From positions 1-24,009 of IMG/VR virus record IMGVR_UViG_3300022744_000097: a stretch of 24,009 nt of DNA; one strand, written 5' to 3'. This document shows, piece after piece, positions 15,323 to 21,887 of the stretch. Both the position numbers and the translations under genes were made by a program. The notes beneath the pieces are model-generated. The model saw nothing but the letters and a program-made list of their open reading frames with translations, was not told the origin of the DNA and made no database searches. Position 1 is the first letter of the stretch; each line of letters starts with the position of its first letter. This stretch comes from a virus.

Positions 15323-15424
15323 AGACAGAACTATATAGATAATTGCGAATACTATTGAGGCAAGTATTAGCATTGGCGGAACGTATCCGTATTCGATGAC
15401 GCATGAATCTAGTTCTTCTTTCAT
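15308..15424 (-). CDS. small membrane protein, 38 aa
   Basis: ATG at 15424 with GAGGAG ten bases upstream and only two bases after the previous stop. The 38-residue product has an acidic N-terminus (MKEELDSC) and a single hydrophobic helix (MLILASIVFAIIYIVLSL, about residues 18-35). It is a typical phage mini membrane protein; family unknown. Confidence 0.6.
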   Translation of the reverse strand: MKEELDSCVIEYGYVPPMLILASIVFAIIYIVLSLTVQ

Positions 15425-15426
15425 GG

Positions 15427-15603
15427 CTATACTCCTCTGCTAATAATATCGTAGGCAACGTAAGCAATAAACGCCAGAGATATGACTACAAAGTAAGCCG
15501 CACAGGATTCACTTGCCTGTTGCTTAACGTTACGGCTTGCTGTGTTGCGCTGGATATCTCCGTATCCTCTAAAGTGGCTGTATTCTGCGCGTTCTGTTTT
15601 CAT
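15427..15603 (-). CDS. small membrane protein, 58 aa
   Basis: The ATG at 15603 is chosen because of a near-perfect AAGGAGATTAAC before it. The product has a soluble basic N-terminal part (MKTERAEYSHFRGYGD) and a C-terminal hydrophobic helix (YFVVISLAFIAYVAYDI, about residues 37-53), so it is likely tail-anchored in the inner membrane. A TTGACT/TACTTT promoter-like pair lies upstream. No family is recognised. Confidence 0.6.
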   Translation of the reverse strand: MKTERAEYSHFRGYGDIQRNTASRNVKQQASESCAAYFVVISLAFIAYVAYDIISRGV

Positions 15604-15637
15604 GTTAATCTCCTTGGTTGTAATTAAAGTATGATAG

Positions 15638-15829
15638 TTATAGTGCATAAGTCAAGGACTTGTGACAGTGTCGAGTTGACTTCTTGCACGCAGCTTCAGC
15701 CATTACGGCGCGAGCTGCTGCGACCTGAGCCTCGATGCGAGCGGACTCGTCTCGACGCTGCTGTTGTACATAACCGCCGCTCATAACTAAGCAAACCGTT
15801 ATAACGTACAGATATTTAATCATCATCAT
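15638..15829 (-). CDS. small exported or membrane-anchored protein, about 61-63 aa
   Basis: Three consecutive ATG codons begin the frame; AGGAG is best spaced for the third, giving MIKYLYVITVCLVMSGGY, an N-terminal membrane anchor or signal sequence. The remainder is a helix rich in Ala, Arg and Gln, ending with two cysteines. The topology (N-terminal anchor, periplasmic helix) recalls spanin-type proteins, but length and lack of a partner make that uncertain. It overlaps the preceding gene by 14 bases. Confidence 0.5.
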   Translation of the reverse strand: MMMIKYLYVITVCLVMSGGYVQQQRRDESARIEAQVAAARAVMAEAACKKSTRHCHKSLTYAL

Positions 15830-15971
15830 ACTCCTGAATCTCGTATCGAGTCGGACTGCTTGCGTAGGCTTGCATGCCTCTCAGGATACGCTTAGCATGC
15901 GCCAAGTCTCTCAGATCGTTGTATACCACACGACCGTTTATGTTGTCTACGATACGATACTTAACTGACAT
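15816..15971 (-). CDS. small hypothetical protein, 51 aa
   Basis: Starts at 15971 with GAGGTGGTAT just upstream; the ATG lies inside the end of the preceding gene. The product (MSVKYRIVDNINGRVVYNDL at the start, TRYEIQEYDDD at the end) looks like a small alpha/beta domain. Its pattern Y-x-I, G, Y, A, YE resembles the neighbouring 44-residue protein (15961-16095), so the two may be duplicates. The function is unknown. Confidence 0.55.
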   Translation of the reverse strand: MSVKYRIVDNINGRVVYNDLRDLAHAKRILRGMQAYASSPTRYEIQEYDDD

Positions 15972-16095
15972 ATACCACCTCGTATTTTTCCTCGTTACTG
16001 TCGCCAATCTTATCAAGCATCTCGAACGCTTTAGCTACTGTTCTGATGCCGCTATAGATTGAGTGTCCTGTCTTGCGGTTTCTGATTGCATACAT
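15961..16095 (-). CDS. small hypothetical protein, 44 aa
   Basis: ATG at 16095 is preceded by AAGGAGATATATC and by a TTGACA-N16-TATAAT promoter. The product begins MYAIRNRKTGHSIYSGI and ends KYEVVYVS. It overlaps the next gene by 11 bases and shares a Y-x-I / G-x-x-x-Y / YE pattern with it. The strong promoter and ribosome binding site argue that it is expressed despite its size. Confidence 0.6.
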   Translation of the reverse strand: MYAIRNRKTGHSIYSGIRTVAKAFEMLDKIGDSNEEKYEVVYVS

Positions 16096-16119
16096 GATAT
16101 ATCTCCTTGTTATAGTGCA

Positions 16120-16147
16120 ATTATACCTCACGCTATAGTATTGTCAA
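16120..16147 (-). promoter_or_regulatory. sigma70 promoter flanked by ATAGTGC dyad
   Basis: On the minus strand TTGACA (16147-16142), a 16-base spacer and TATAAT (16125-16120) drive the small leftward genes. Inverted heptamers ATAGTGC (16112-16118) and GCACTAT (16148-16154) flank the promoter exactly on both sides, suggesting an operator. Confidence 0.65.
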
Positions 16148-16161
16148 GCACTATGACAGCC

Positions 16162-16259
16162 TGTGGATAACCTGTGGATAACTATTGCACATATACCACC
16201 AACACCTTTGCCAGCAAGGCTTTGAAGGCTGTGGATAACTTTAAGTTTCCTGTGTATAA
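16162..16259. other. cluster of four DnaA-box matches (candidate origin element)
   Basis: TGTGGATAA at 16162-16170, 16173-16181 and 16230-16238, and TGTGTATAA at 16251-16259, all match the complement of the DnaA box TTATNCACA and have the same orientation. They fill the gene-free gap between two small genes. Four matches in 98 bases are far above chance and indicate host DnaA binding, for replication initiation or transcription control. Confidence 0.65.
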
Positions 16260-16472
16260 CTATTTAGACCAAACGTCGTTAGATTCATCAACAACCCTTA
16301 CTAGGTCTAACCCGCATGGAAGTAAGTCGCTGTATCGCCCCGTGTCATAGAACTGATCTACCCTACCACCCTCGTCCTCGCACAACATCATCCCCGTCAC
16401 GCTTCGAGCCTTCACAGTGTATCTCGTCCCGCTCGCATTAACAGCAACGTCACCAATGCGTAATTTTAACAT
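16260..16472 (-). CDS. small hypothetical protein, 70 aa
   Basis: ATG at 16472 follows TAGGAGATACATC. The product begins MLKLRIGDVAVNASGTRYTV and appears beta-rich, like a small SH3-type fold, with GGRVDQFYDTGRYSDLL in the middle. It faintly recalls the G-x-x-Y / GRY pattern of the rightward paralogue array at 21.9-23.2 kb, but similarity is too weak to claim homology. The stop abuts the DnaA-box cluster. Confidence 0.6.
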   Translation of the reverse strand: MLKLRIGDVAVNASGTRYTVKARSVTGMMLCEDEGGRVDQFYDTGRYSDLLPCGLDLVRVVDESNDVWSK

Positions 16473-16544
16473 GATGTATCTCCTAGTATCAACTTAACAT
16501 AGATCGTTCAATGGCGGTGCCTTAAAACGCCGCCTAGGTGCATT

Positions 16545-16706
16545 TTAAGAAACAACATTAAGAGTTGATACGACGGCGTATCTGTTCCCGTCATTCAAAG
16601 CCCTGTACTCATGAAGCAGCTTAATCATATCTCGACGATCTAGCTCAATTTCTTTAACGAGCTGAAACTTACCTTTGCTTAAATTCTTAACTATGTACAT
16701 TTTCAT
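16545..16706 (-). CDS. small hypothetical protein, 53 aa, first leftward gene
   Basis: ATG at 16706 is preceded by GGAGGTGTGTG, a strong ribosome binding site, and by TTGCAA-N16-TATAGT. The product begins MKMYIVKNLSKGKFQLV and continues with an acidic and basic helix (LDRRDMIKLLHEY). It is the first gene of the leftward half next to the origin-like region, so probably early expressed. No family is recognised. Confidence 0.6.
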   Translation of the reverse strand: MKMYIVKNLSKGKFQLVKEIELDRRDMIKLLHEYRALNDGNRYAVVSTLNVVS

Positions 16707-16732
16707 CACACACCTCCATCTAACATGATTCC

Positions 16733-16760
16733 ACTATAACAAAACTCGATAGGATTGCAA
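16733..16760 (-). promoter_or_regulatory. leftward sigma70-like promoter
   Basis: On the minus strand TTGCAA (16760-16755), a 16-base spacer and TATAGT (16738-16733) lie 27 bases before the 53-residue gene. Confidence 0.5.
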
Positions 16761-16784
16761 GCTATTTCAGCAATGCCTCGTAAT

Positions 16785-16862
16785 CGCGTTAAAACAGCCC
16801 TAGGTTGAACGCAACGTTTTGGACTGGTCGATATTCATTTAACGCGACAAGATTCAACCTAG
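16785..16862. repeat. two interleaved inverted repeats
   Basis: CGCGTTAAA (16785-16793) pairs with TTTAACGCG (16838-16846), and CTAGGTTGAA (16800-16809) pairs with TTCAACCTAG (16853-16862). The order a-b-a'-b' cannot form two hairpins at once in a simple way; it would be a pseudoknot in RNA or two protein sites in DNA. Confidence 0.6.
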
Positions 16863-16975
16863 AGCTTCCTAATGCCCATTAAACCACAAAAACAACTCAT
16901 AACATAAACAAGGCTGCAAGTCAGCCTAATTAAAAACAACTTGAGACGGTTTTAGCTTAACGCTGCACGGAAAGT

Positions 16976-17002
16976 AAAACCCAGTAACTTGGTTTGGGTT
17001 TT
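16976..17002. repeat. inverted repeat, possible terminator
   Basis: AAAACCCA (16976-16983) and TGGGTTTT (16995-17002) form a perfect 8-base stem with an 11-base loop. The T-rich 3' arm could make it a weak intrinsic terminator, but the tract is short. Confidence 0.35.
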
Positions 17003-17029
17003 AGCGTATTAACCCCATAACCCCAAGTA

Positions 17030-17070
17030 CACGCCAAGAAAGATAATTAAACACAATCATTTCTGGCGTG
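17030..17070. repeat. inverted repeat with one bulge
   Basis: CACGCCAAGAAA (17030-17041) is the complement of TTTCTGGCGTG (17060-17070) apart from one extra base, with an 18-base AT-rich loop. It directly precedes the AT-rich stretch, as protein-binding or secondary-structure sites do in replication origins. Confidence 0.45.
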
Positions 17071-17354
17071 ATTTTAAGTAGTTGGCACGTAAAGAAAAAA
17101 CAAAATGAGAAATTACAGACTTTCATAATTTCGCAAAAAATCCCATTAGATACTAATTATAGAATAATTATATATATATATTAATATTTTATAAAATATA
17201 AGAAATAGATACATAAACCTATATAAATAAAGGCTTAGAAGGTAAATGCAATTCTACACAAATTCGTCATAAAGTAGCGGTATTAGACACAAAAACCACT
17301 ATAAAACAGCCAATTCCTACACCACGCTATCAGCATCAAATTTAGGTAAAAAAC

Positions 17355-17422
17355 GTCAAATTCATGTACCTTTTCGCTTTTTCGTAAACGAATTTGACAT
17401 TTGAAATATGTGAAAGTATAAT
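17355..17422 (+). promoter_or_regulatory. perfect sigma70 promoter with overlapping operator dyad
   Basis: TTGACA (17394-17399), a 17-base spacer and TATAAT (17417-17422) precede the replication helicase gene. The perfect inverted repeat GTCAAATTC (17355-17363) / GAATTTGAC (17390-17398) overlaps the -35 box, and a degenerate extra half-site (TCAAATTTAGGTA) lies just upstream. This is what a repressed early promoter looks like. Confidence 0.7.
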
Positions 17423-17454
17423 AAAAATACATCGATAAATTAAAAGGTGGAATC

Positions 17455-18855
17455 ATGGTAAACTTGGTAGATCATTCAATAAAATACAGCCAGTATAACG
17501 TAGCACTTCAGTTCTCAAAAGTTTTCACATGCAAGTATTGTAAAGTGATGGACAAATGGTATTTGTGGACTAAATCAAAAGATCATGGCGGAATTCAGTG
17601 GATTGAAGACCCAAAGGATATTGTTGTAACAGAGTTCAGGGAGTTCCTGACAACGATATCACGAAAGGCATCGAGAGACATTGATTTAACGCCATCAAAG
17701 CAAGTTTCGACGCAGATTCTAATAGAGTCGAGCGCGTACATTAAGGGCGCATTAAGTGAACTCAAAACAATAAAAAGCGTATCAACTTGCCCCGTTGAAT
17801 GGGATTCAAACTTATGGGAGCTAAACACACCGAAAGGCATAGTAGACCTAACCACTGGATTCCTTAGAGAGAGAACGAAGGATGACTTGGGGTTGCTTTA
17901 TACTTTAGTTTCTCCATTAAACGAGCCGCCCGTAAAATGGCTAGAGTTTCTAAATCAAGCATGTAACGGCGATGCTGAAATGATCGGATTCTTAAAGCGA
18001 ATAGCTGGGTTTGCTTTGACGGGTATAACAACACCTCACTCCTTATTTTTCCTTCACGGCTGCGGGGGTAACGGCAAGGGTACATTTATCCTAGCTATCC
18101 AGACAATACTTAATAGCTATGCTTGCTCTGTAAAACCACGAATGTTTATCGAGACACAGCAGGAAACTCATTTATCTGAATATGCCGTTTTAATGTCAAA
18201 AAGGCTTATCTTGTGCGAAGAGATAAAGCCAGACGCTAGATGGGATAAGGAAAAGATGAATTCTATAACTGGAGGCAATAACATAACAGCAAACTTTATG
18301 CGCCAAGATTATTTTACTTTCAGACCAAGATTTAAGGTACTATTGGCAGCCAATGACAAACCAGAGTTTAAGAATCCAGACAATTCAGTTGTTCGTCGAC
18401 TGCATTTAATACCTTTTAATCATACCCCAAAAAAGGAAAATCACAATCTTGAGCGGCAATTAGAAGCTGAATACCCAAAGATATTGAGCTGGATGATTGA
18501 AGGGTGCCTTGAGTTTCAGGAGGTTGGATTAAATCCACCCGATTGGATATCTCAGGCAACGAAACAGTATATTGCTGACGAAGATCAGATACAGCAATGG
18601 ATTGATTCAAGAACAAAGTCCGTCGGTAATGATGGCGGCGGGCAGTCTTCTAGGATGTACGAAAGCTGGAAGATGTTTTGTAAAGAGTCTGGAATTGAAA
18701 GCGGGAGTCAAATATCATTTAGCAAGAAAATGTTCAAAAAGGGCTTTAAAGTAAAAAACACGAGTAACTTCAAAAGATGGATAGGAATAGACTTGACCGA
18801 TGGAGAAATGGACAAGATTTATGAGCTAGAGAGAAAACAAAGCCGAGGATTTTAA
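17455..18855 (+). CDS. D5-type SF3 replicative helicase
   Basis: A 466-residue protein with an N-terminal CKYC pair, a D5_N-like region and an SF3 AAA+ helicase domain. Walker A is HGCGGNGKGTF (about residues 201-211), Walker B is LILCEEI (251-257), and a sensor-1-like motif KVLLAANDKPEF lies at 294-305, followed by VVRRLHLIPF. Such proteins unwind DNA at phage and plasmid origins. No archaeo-eukaryotic primase or TOPRIM motif is visible, so it appears to be a helicase without its own primase. AGGTGG precedes the ATG, and a perfect promoter with an operator-like dyad lies upstream. It begins the rightward replication transcript next to the origin-like region. Confidence 0.85.
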   Translation: MVNLVDHSIKYSQYNVALQFSKVFTCKYCKVMDKWYLWTKSKDHGGIQWIEDPKDIVVTEFREFLTTISRKASRDIDLTPSKQVSTQILIESSAYIKGALSELKTIKSVSTCPVEWDSNLWELNTPKGIVDLTTGFLRERTKDDLGLLYTLVSPLNEPPVKWLEFLNQACNGDAEMIGFLKRIAGFALTGITTPHSLFFLHGCGGNGKGTFILAIQTILNSYACSVKPRMFIETQQETHLSEYAVLMSKRLILCEEIKPDARWDKEKMNSITGGNNITANFMRQDYFTFRPRFKVLLAANDKPEFKNPDNSVVRRLHLIPFNHTPKKENHNLERQLEAEYPKILSWMIEGCLEFQEVGLNPPDWISQATKQYIADEDQIQQWIDSRTKSVGNDGGGQSSRMYESWKMFCKESGIESGSQISFSKKMFKKGFKVKNTSNFKRWIGIDLTDGEMDKIYELERKQSRGF

Positions 18856-18857
18856 TT

Positions 18858-20381
18858 ATGCTTAGAGATTACCAGAAAAAAGCCATTGAAGATATTAGAA
18901 ATGCAATGAAATCAGGCGCAAGAAAGGTCGTATTTGTACTACCTACAGGCGGAGGCAAAAGTAAGGTCATATCTGAAATAGTTAAATCGGCATACGATAA
19001 AGGTTTTATTATATGGGTAATAGCTCACAGGTACAGGCTACTTATTCAGCTTGATGAGGCAATAGGAAGCAATGACTGTTCTTTTATTAAATCAGGTCTT
19101 AAATCTAACAGGGACTCAAAAGTACAGTTGTGCGGAATACAAACGCTGCACAACAGACATGAGTCTTATCCCGCTCCAGATTTAATCTGCATCGACGAAA
19201 CTCACCGCGCGTGTGCGAAGCAATACAAAGACGTTATTGATGCATATCCCAAAGCTAGAGTGATAGGATTTACTGCTACGCCAGAACGCACTGATGGGAG
19301 AGGGCTTGGAGAGATATTTGACGCTATGGTTACAAGTGTTGGTACGGGCTGGTTAATAGAAAATAAATACCTGTCTGCGTATCGATACTTCAGCCATCGT
19401 AATCAATTAGATATCTCTGGCGTAAAAAAGAACGGAAATGATTACGATAAAGTTGAATTAAGCGAGGCTGTTGCTCGGTCTTCAATAATCGGGGACGCTG
19501 TTGAGCATTACAGAGAAAAAGCGCATAACTTGCCTGCCGTATGCTTTTGTGATAGCGTTAAGAATTCAGAAAGCACTAGAGACAGGTTTATTGATGCGGG
19601 ATATAACGCCATATCTATATCAGCAGACACGCCAATACAGCAGCAGGATGACGCTCTTCTCGGTCTCGCCGACGGCAGGTATCACGTTGTTTGCTCTTGC
19701 GATCTGATTAGCGAGGGCGTTGATGTTCCCTTGTGTGCTGTTGCTATATTGCTCAGAAAAACCATGAGCAAGATTATTTATCTTCAACAGGTAGGAAGAG
19801 TGCTAAGAAAGCATGATGATAAGCCTAACGCGATTATATTAGATCACGTCGGCAATTGGGACACACACGGATTCCCGTGCGACGAAAGGGAGTGGAGCTT
19901 AGAAGGAAAGAAAAAGAATTTATGCGAGAAAGGAGCAACTTCAAAGATGTGTGAAAAATGCTATGAAAGAATAGCATTAGGAGAAATCCCTTCCTGTGGA
20001 TATGAAGAAGAAGAGTGCTGGATATTGTCAGAAAGAGCCAAAAAAGAGAGTGACGAGAAGGCAGCTTTTGAAGCTGGAAAGCTTGAAGAACTAAATCCTA
20101 AGGAGTGTAGAAAAAAGCCAGAAACACCAAGAGAAAAATGGCATGAGGTTTATCACGCCAAAAACTTGGAAGAACTTAAAGCCATTGAAAAAGAAAGGGG
20201 ATATCGTCGAGGATGGGCAGCAAGAAAGGAAAGACAAAGGAAAATGCTGATTGAAAAAAACGATGAATTAATGGCATGTAAAAGCAAAAGTGATGTGCTG
20301 AATGTCGCCAATAATTACGGGCTAGATGAGTATTCATGTTTGAAAAGATTCAAAGATAACGGCGGAATTTTAAAGGATTAA
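18858..20381 (+). CDS. SF2 DExH-box helicase
   Basis: A 507-residue SF2 helicase starting two bases after the D5 gene. Motif I is PTGGGKS (about 29-35), motif II DETH (113-116), motif III FTATPER (138-144), motif V ISEGVDVP (284-291) and motif VI QQVGRVLR (310-317). It resembles the short phage DEAD/DEAH helicases of the SSL2/RecQ-like group that assist replication or recombination. C-terminal to the motor are four cysteines (C356, C365, C368, C380) that could bind zinc, and then a long charged helical tail (about 390-490). Both helicase genes form one operon. Its exact task is unknown. Confidence 0.85.
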   Translation: MLRDYQKKAIEDIRNAMKSGARKVVFVLPTGGGKSKVISEIVKSAYDKGFIIWVIAHRYRLLIQLDEAIGSNDCSFIKSGLKSNRDSKVQLCGIQTLHNRHESYPAPDLICIDETHRACAKQYKDVIDAYPKARVIGFTATPERTDGRGLGEIFDAMVTSVGTGWLIENKYLSAYRYFSHRNQLDISGVKKNGNDYDKVELSEAVARSSIIGDAVEHYREKAHNLPAVCFCDSVKNSESTRDRFIDAGYNAISISADTPIQQQDDALLGLADGRYHVVCSCDLISEGVDVPLCAVAILLRKTMSKIIYLQQVGRVLRKHDDKPNAIILDHVGNWDTHGFPCDEREWSLEGKKKNLCEKGATSKMCEKCYERIALGEIPSCGYEEEECWILSERAKKESDEKAAFEAGKLEELNPKECRKKPETPREKWHEVYHAKNLEELKAIEKERGYRRGWAARKERQRKMLIEKNDELMACKSKSDVLNVANNYGLDEYSCLKRFKDNGGILKD

Positions 20382-20383
20382 AA

Positions 20384-21049
20384 ATGAAGATTTACATAGA
20401 AAAGATTAGATCATTAAATGAATTAACAGTAACCCCTCAGGATGTTGATTTATATAAAGGAGAAAGATATATTCTTAATGATGGAACTGTGACAGGCAGA
20501 TTGTTTAAGGGGTTTTTGGATGGGGTGCATTTTTACAACGATCCTTCGTTGAAGAGTATTTTTACAGACAAAGGCGTTGAGTTAAATTACAAGCATAATT
20601 TAACGGGAAGGTATATTTTTGGATGTTATGAATACAATGATACAGATTGTATTAGCGAAATAAAAGTAACAGAGTTTCGTGATTTTCTTAAATACGCTGG
20701 CTTAAAAGAAAAAAAGTTTTGTAAATCATTTGGCATAAATTGCCTATGTGATCTTACAAACGATCAGCTCGATGAGATATTGTCAACTACCGATTTAACG
20801 GCTTCCTTCAGCAAGACACGAATGACCTCGCGCGAGAATGTTGGCAGCCGCGTTTATATCGCGGTCGTGCGTAGCTCCACAAGTGCTACATACCCACATT
20901 CTCTTATTCAGACCTGTAAAACCTTTCGGGCTGCTGTCGGGTATTACGCCGCAACTAGAACAGGTCTGGGTTGTGTACTTCTCGTTAACTTCTTCAAACC
21001 ATACCGACGCGCTATCGCATTTATATCGAAGCATGGTTCTGAACATTGA
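20384..21049 (+). pseudogene. phage gene truncated by tnpB insertion; chimeric C-terminus
   Basis: ATG at 20384 with AAAGGA upstream, two bases after the SF2 helicase stop, so it belongs to the same operon. The first about 133 residues (MKIYIEKIRSLNELTV to NDQLDEIL) look like native phage protein and carry no recognised domain. From about 20782 the frame continues antisense to tnpB, adding about 88 residues of implausible composition up to 21049. The gene is therefore most likely interrupted, the original C-terminus being displaced to the right side of the element. If the left flank up to 20781 is joined to 21890, a stop codon follows after two codons, which would restore a 134-residue protein; this junction is a guess. 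Confidence 0.6.
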
Positions 21050-21832
21050 CCAACCAGCGTCTAGCACTGACTTAGCCATCTTGGTTTTAGCCAAGGCGGA
21101 AGAGTTAACATTTCCGACGAAAATAGCGGCGTTTTCTTTAACGAGCCTGCTACTTACTTTATGCAGAAAGTCTGAGCGTTTAGCCTTAATCTTGGCGTGT
21201 ATTGCCTTAACTCTCTGTTTCTTATTTGCGCGTTGCGCTGTGGCGAGCTGCTGTTCTTGGTTGCGGTAGAAGTGTTGTGCATCGATTTTCTCGCCGTTTG
21301 ATAGTACAGCAAAGTCTTTAAGACCAAGATCAATGCCGACAGACGCAGTCCCTTCTGATGCTACTTTTTCGGTCTCTACGCAGATGTTAGCGTACCACCT
21401 GCCTCGTGAGTCCTGCGCGAAGTTACCCGAACGAAGCTCGTACTTAGATAGACCGTAAGAGTCCCATATCTTGAAGTGGTGACCAGCGTAGCGAAGTTGA
21501 CCGTTAATGCATTTGATGCACTGAGCAGAGAAAGGAATCCAGCCTAGCGATCTTTTAGAACGCCAAGAAAGCTTATTCTTTTTAAATTGCTTGCGACGAA
21601 TTGCGTATTCTTGACCGACTATCTGAATAGTTTTTGACCCAATCAACGTCCCTTCTTTTGAAGTTCCTGCTGTATATTTTTGCAGATCGAACCCGCTTAG
21701 AAATTTCCCGTGACGCTTCAGATATCTGTAGCTTAGATCATTGCAGTAGTTCCAAACCATGTTAACTTCACGCGCCATGGCACACAGAACCTTAGCGTGC
21801 TTGTCCTTGATTCGTATATGAAGTGTCTTCAT
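20795..21832 (-). CDS. tnpB: TnpB-family RNA-guided nuclease (RuvC-II Glu replaced)
   Basis: 345 residues from the ATG at 21832 (AAGGAATACC upstream); a longer frame to 21883 has no ribosome binding site. TnpB proteins are RNA-guided DNA endonucleases ancestral to Cas12. RuvC-I is SVGIDLGLKDFA (D168). At the RuvC-II position, where EDL is usual, the sequence is AAIFVGNVNSS, so the catalytic Glu is Gly240. The zinc finger is CSSC (291-294) and CSTC (315-318), and RuvC-III is HDRDINAAANIL (D325). Glu280, Glu281 or Glu284 in WFEEVNE could substitute, since rearranged RuvC-II sites are known in some TnpB clades. The gene is otherwise complete. Confidence 0.88.
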   Translation of the reverse strand: MKTLHIRIKDKHAKVLCAMAREVNMVWNYCNDLSYRYLKRHGKFLSGFDLQKYTAGTSKEGTLIGSKTIQIVGQEYAIRRKQFKKNKLSWRSKRSLGWIPFSAQCIKCINGQLRYAGHHFKIWDSYGLSKYELRSGNFAQDSRGRWYANICVETEKVASEGTASVGIDLGLKDFAVLSNGEKIDAQHFYRNQEQQLATAQRANKKQRVKAIHAKIKAKRSDFLHKVSSRLVKENAAIFVGNVNSSALAKTKMAKSVLDAGWSMFRTMLRYKCDSASVWFEEVNEKYTTQTCSSCGVIPDSSPKGFTGLNKRMWVCSTCGATHDRDINAAANILARGHSCLAEGSR

Positions 21833-21854
21833 GGTATTCCTTAGACGAGCTATC

Positions 21855-21883
21855 ATTATATCATAACTAAAATTATTTAACAA
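21855..21883 (-). promoter_or_regulatory. tnpB promoter
   Basis: On the minus strand TTGTTA (21883-21878), a 17-base spacer and TATAAT (21860-21855) lie 22 bases before the tnpB start, so the gene has its own transcription against the phage operon. Confidence 0.6.
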
Positions 21884-21887
21884 CTGC

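Larger units (their letters stand above)
16707..17454. other. 748-base gene-free control/origin-like region
   Basis: No convincing gene is seen here. It separates the leftward and rightward halves and contains a leftward promoter near its left edge. It also holds interleaved inverted repeats (16785-16862), short dyads at 16911-16927, 16976-17002 and 17030-17070, an almost purely AT segment around 17140-17240, and a perfect rightward promoter with an overlapping dyad near its right edge. The combination fits an origin of replication and divergent early promoters. Confidence 0.55.

Noticed and set aside
16260-16472. Membership of the 70-residue protein in the tandem array family of 21.9-23.2 kb
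   Set aside because: Only a loose G-x-x-Y and GRY pattern is shared; without an alignment score the link is not supportable.
16911-16927. Short hairpin AGGCTG/CAGCCT as an intrinsic terminator
   Set aside because: The stem is only six bases and the following tract is A-rich on the plus strand and only weakly T-rich on the minus strand.
20838-21269. 143-codon plus-strand frame across tnpB
   Set aside because: It is antisense to the well-supported tnpB gene and has no ribosome binding site; the same applies to the last 88 codons of the frame starting at 20384.
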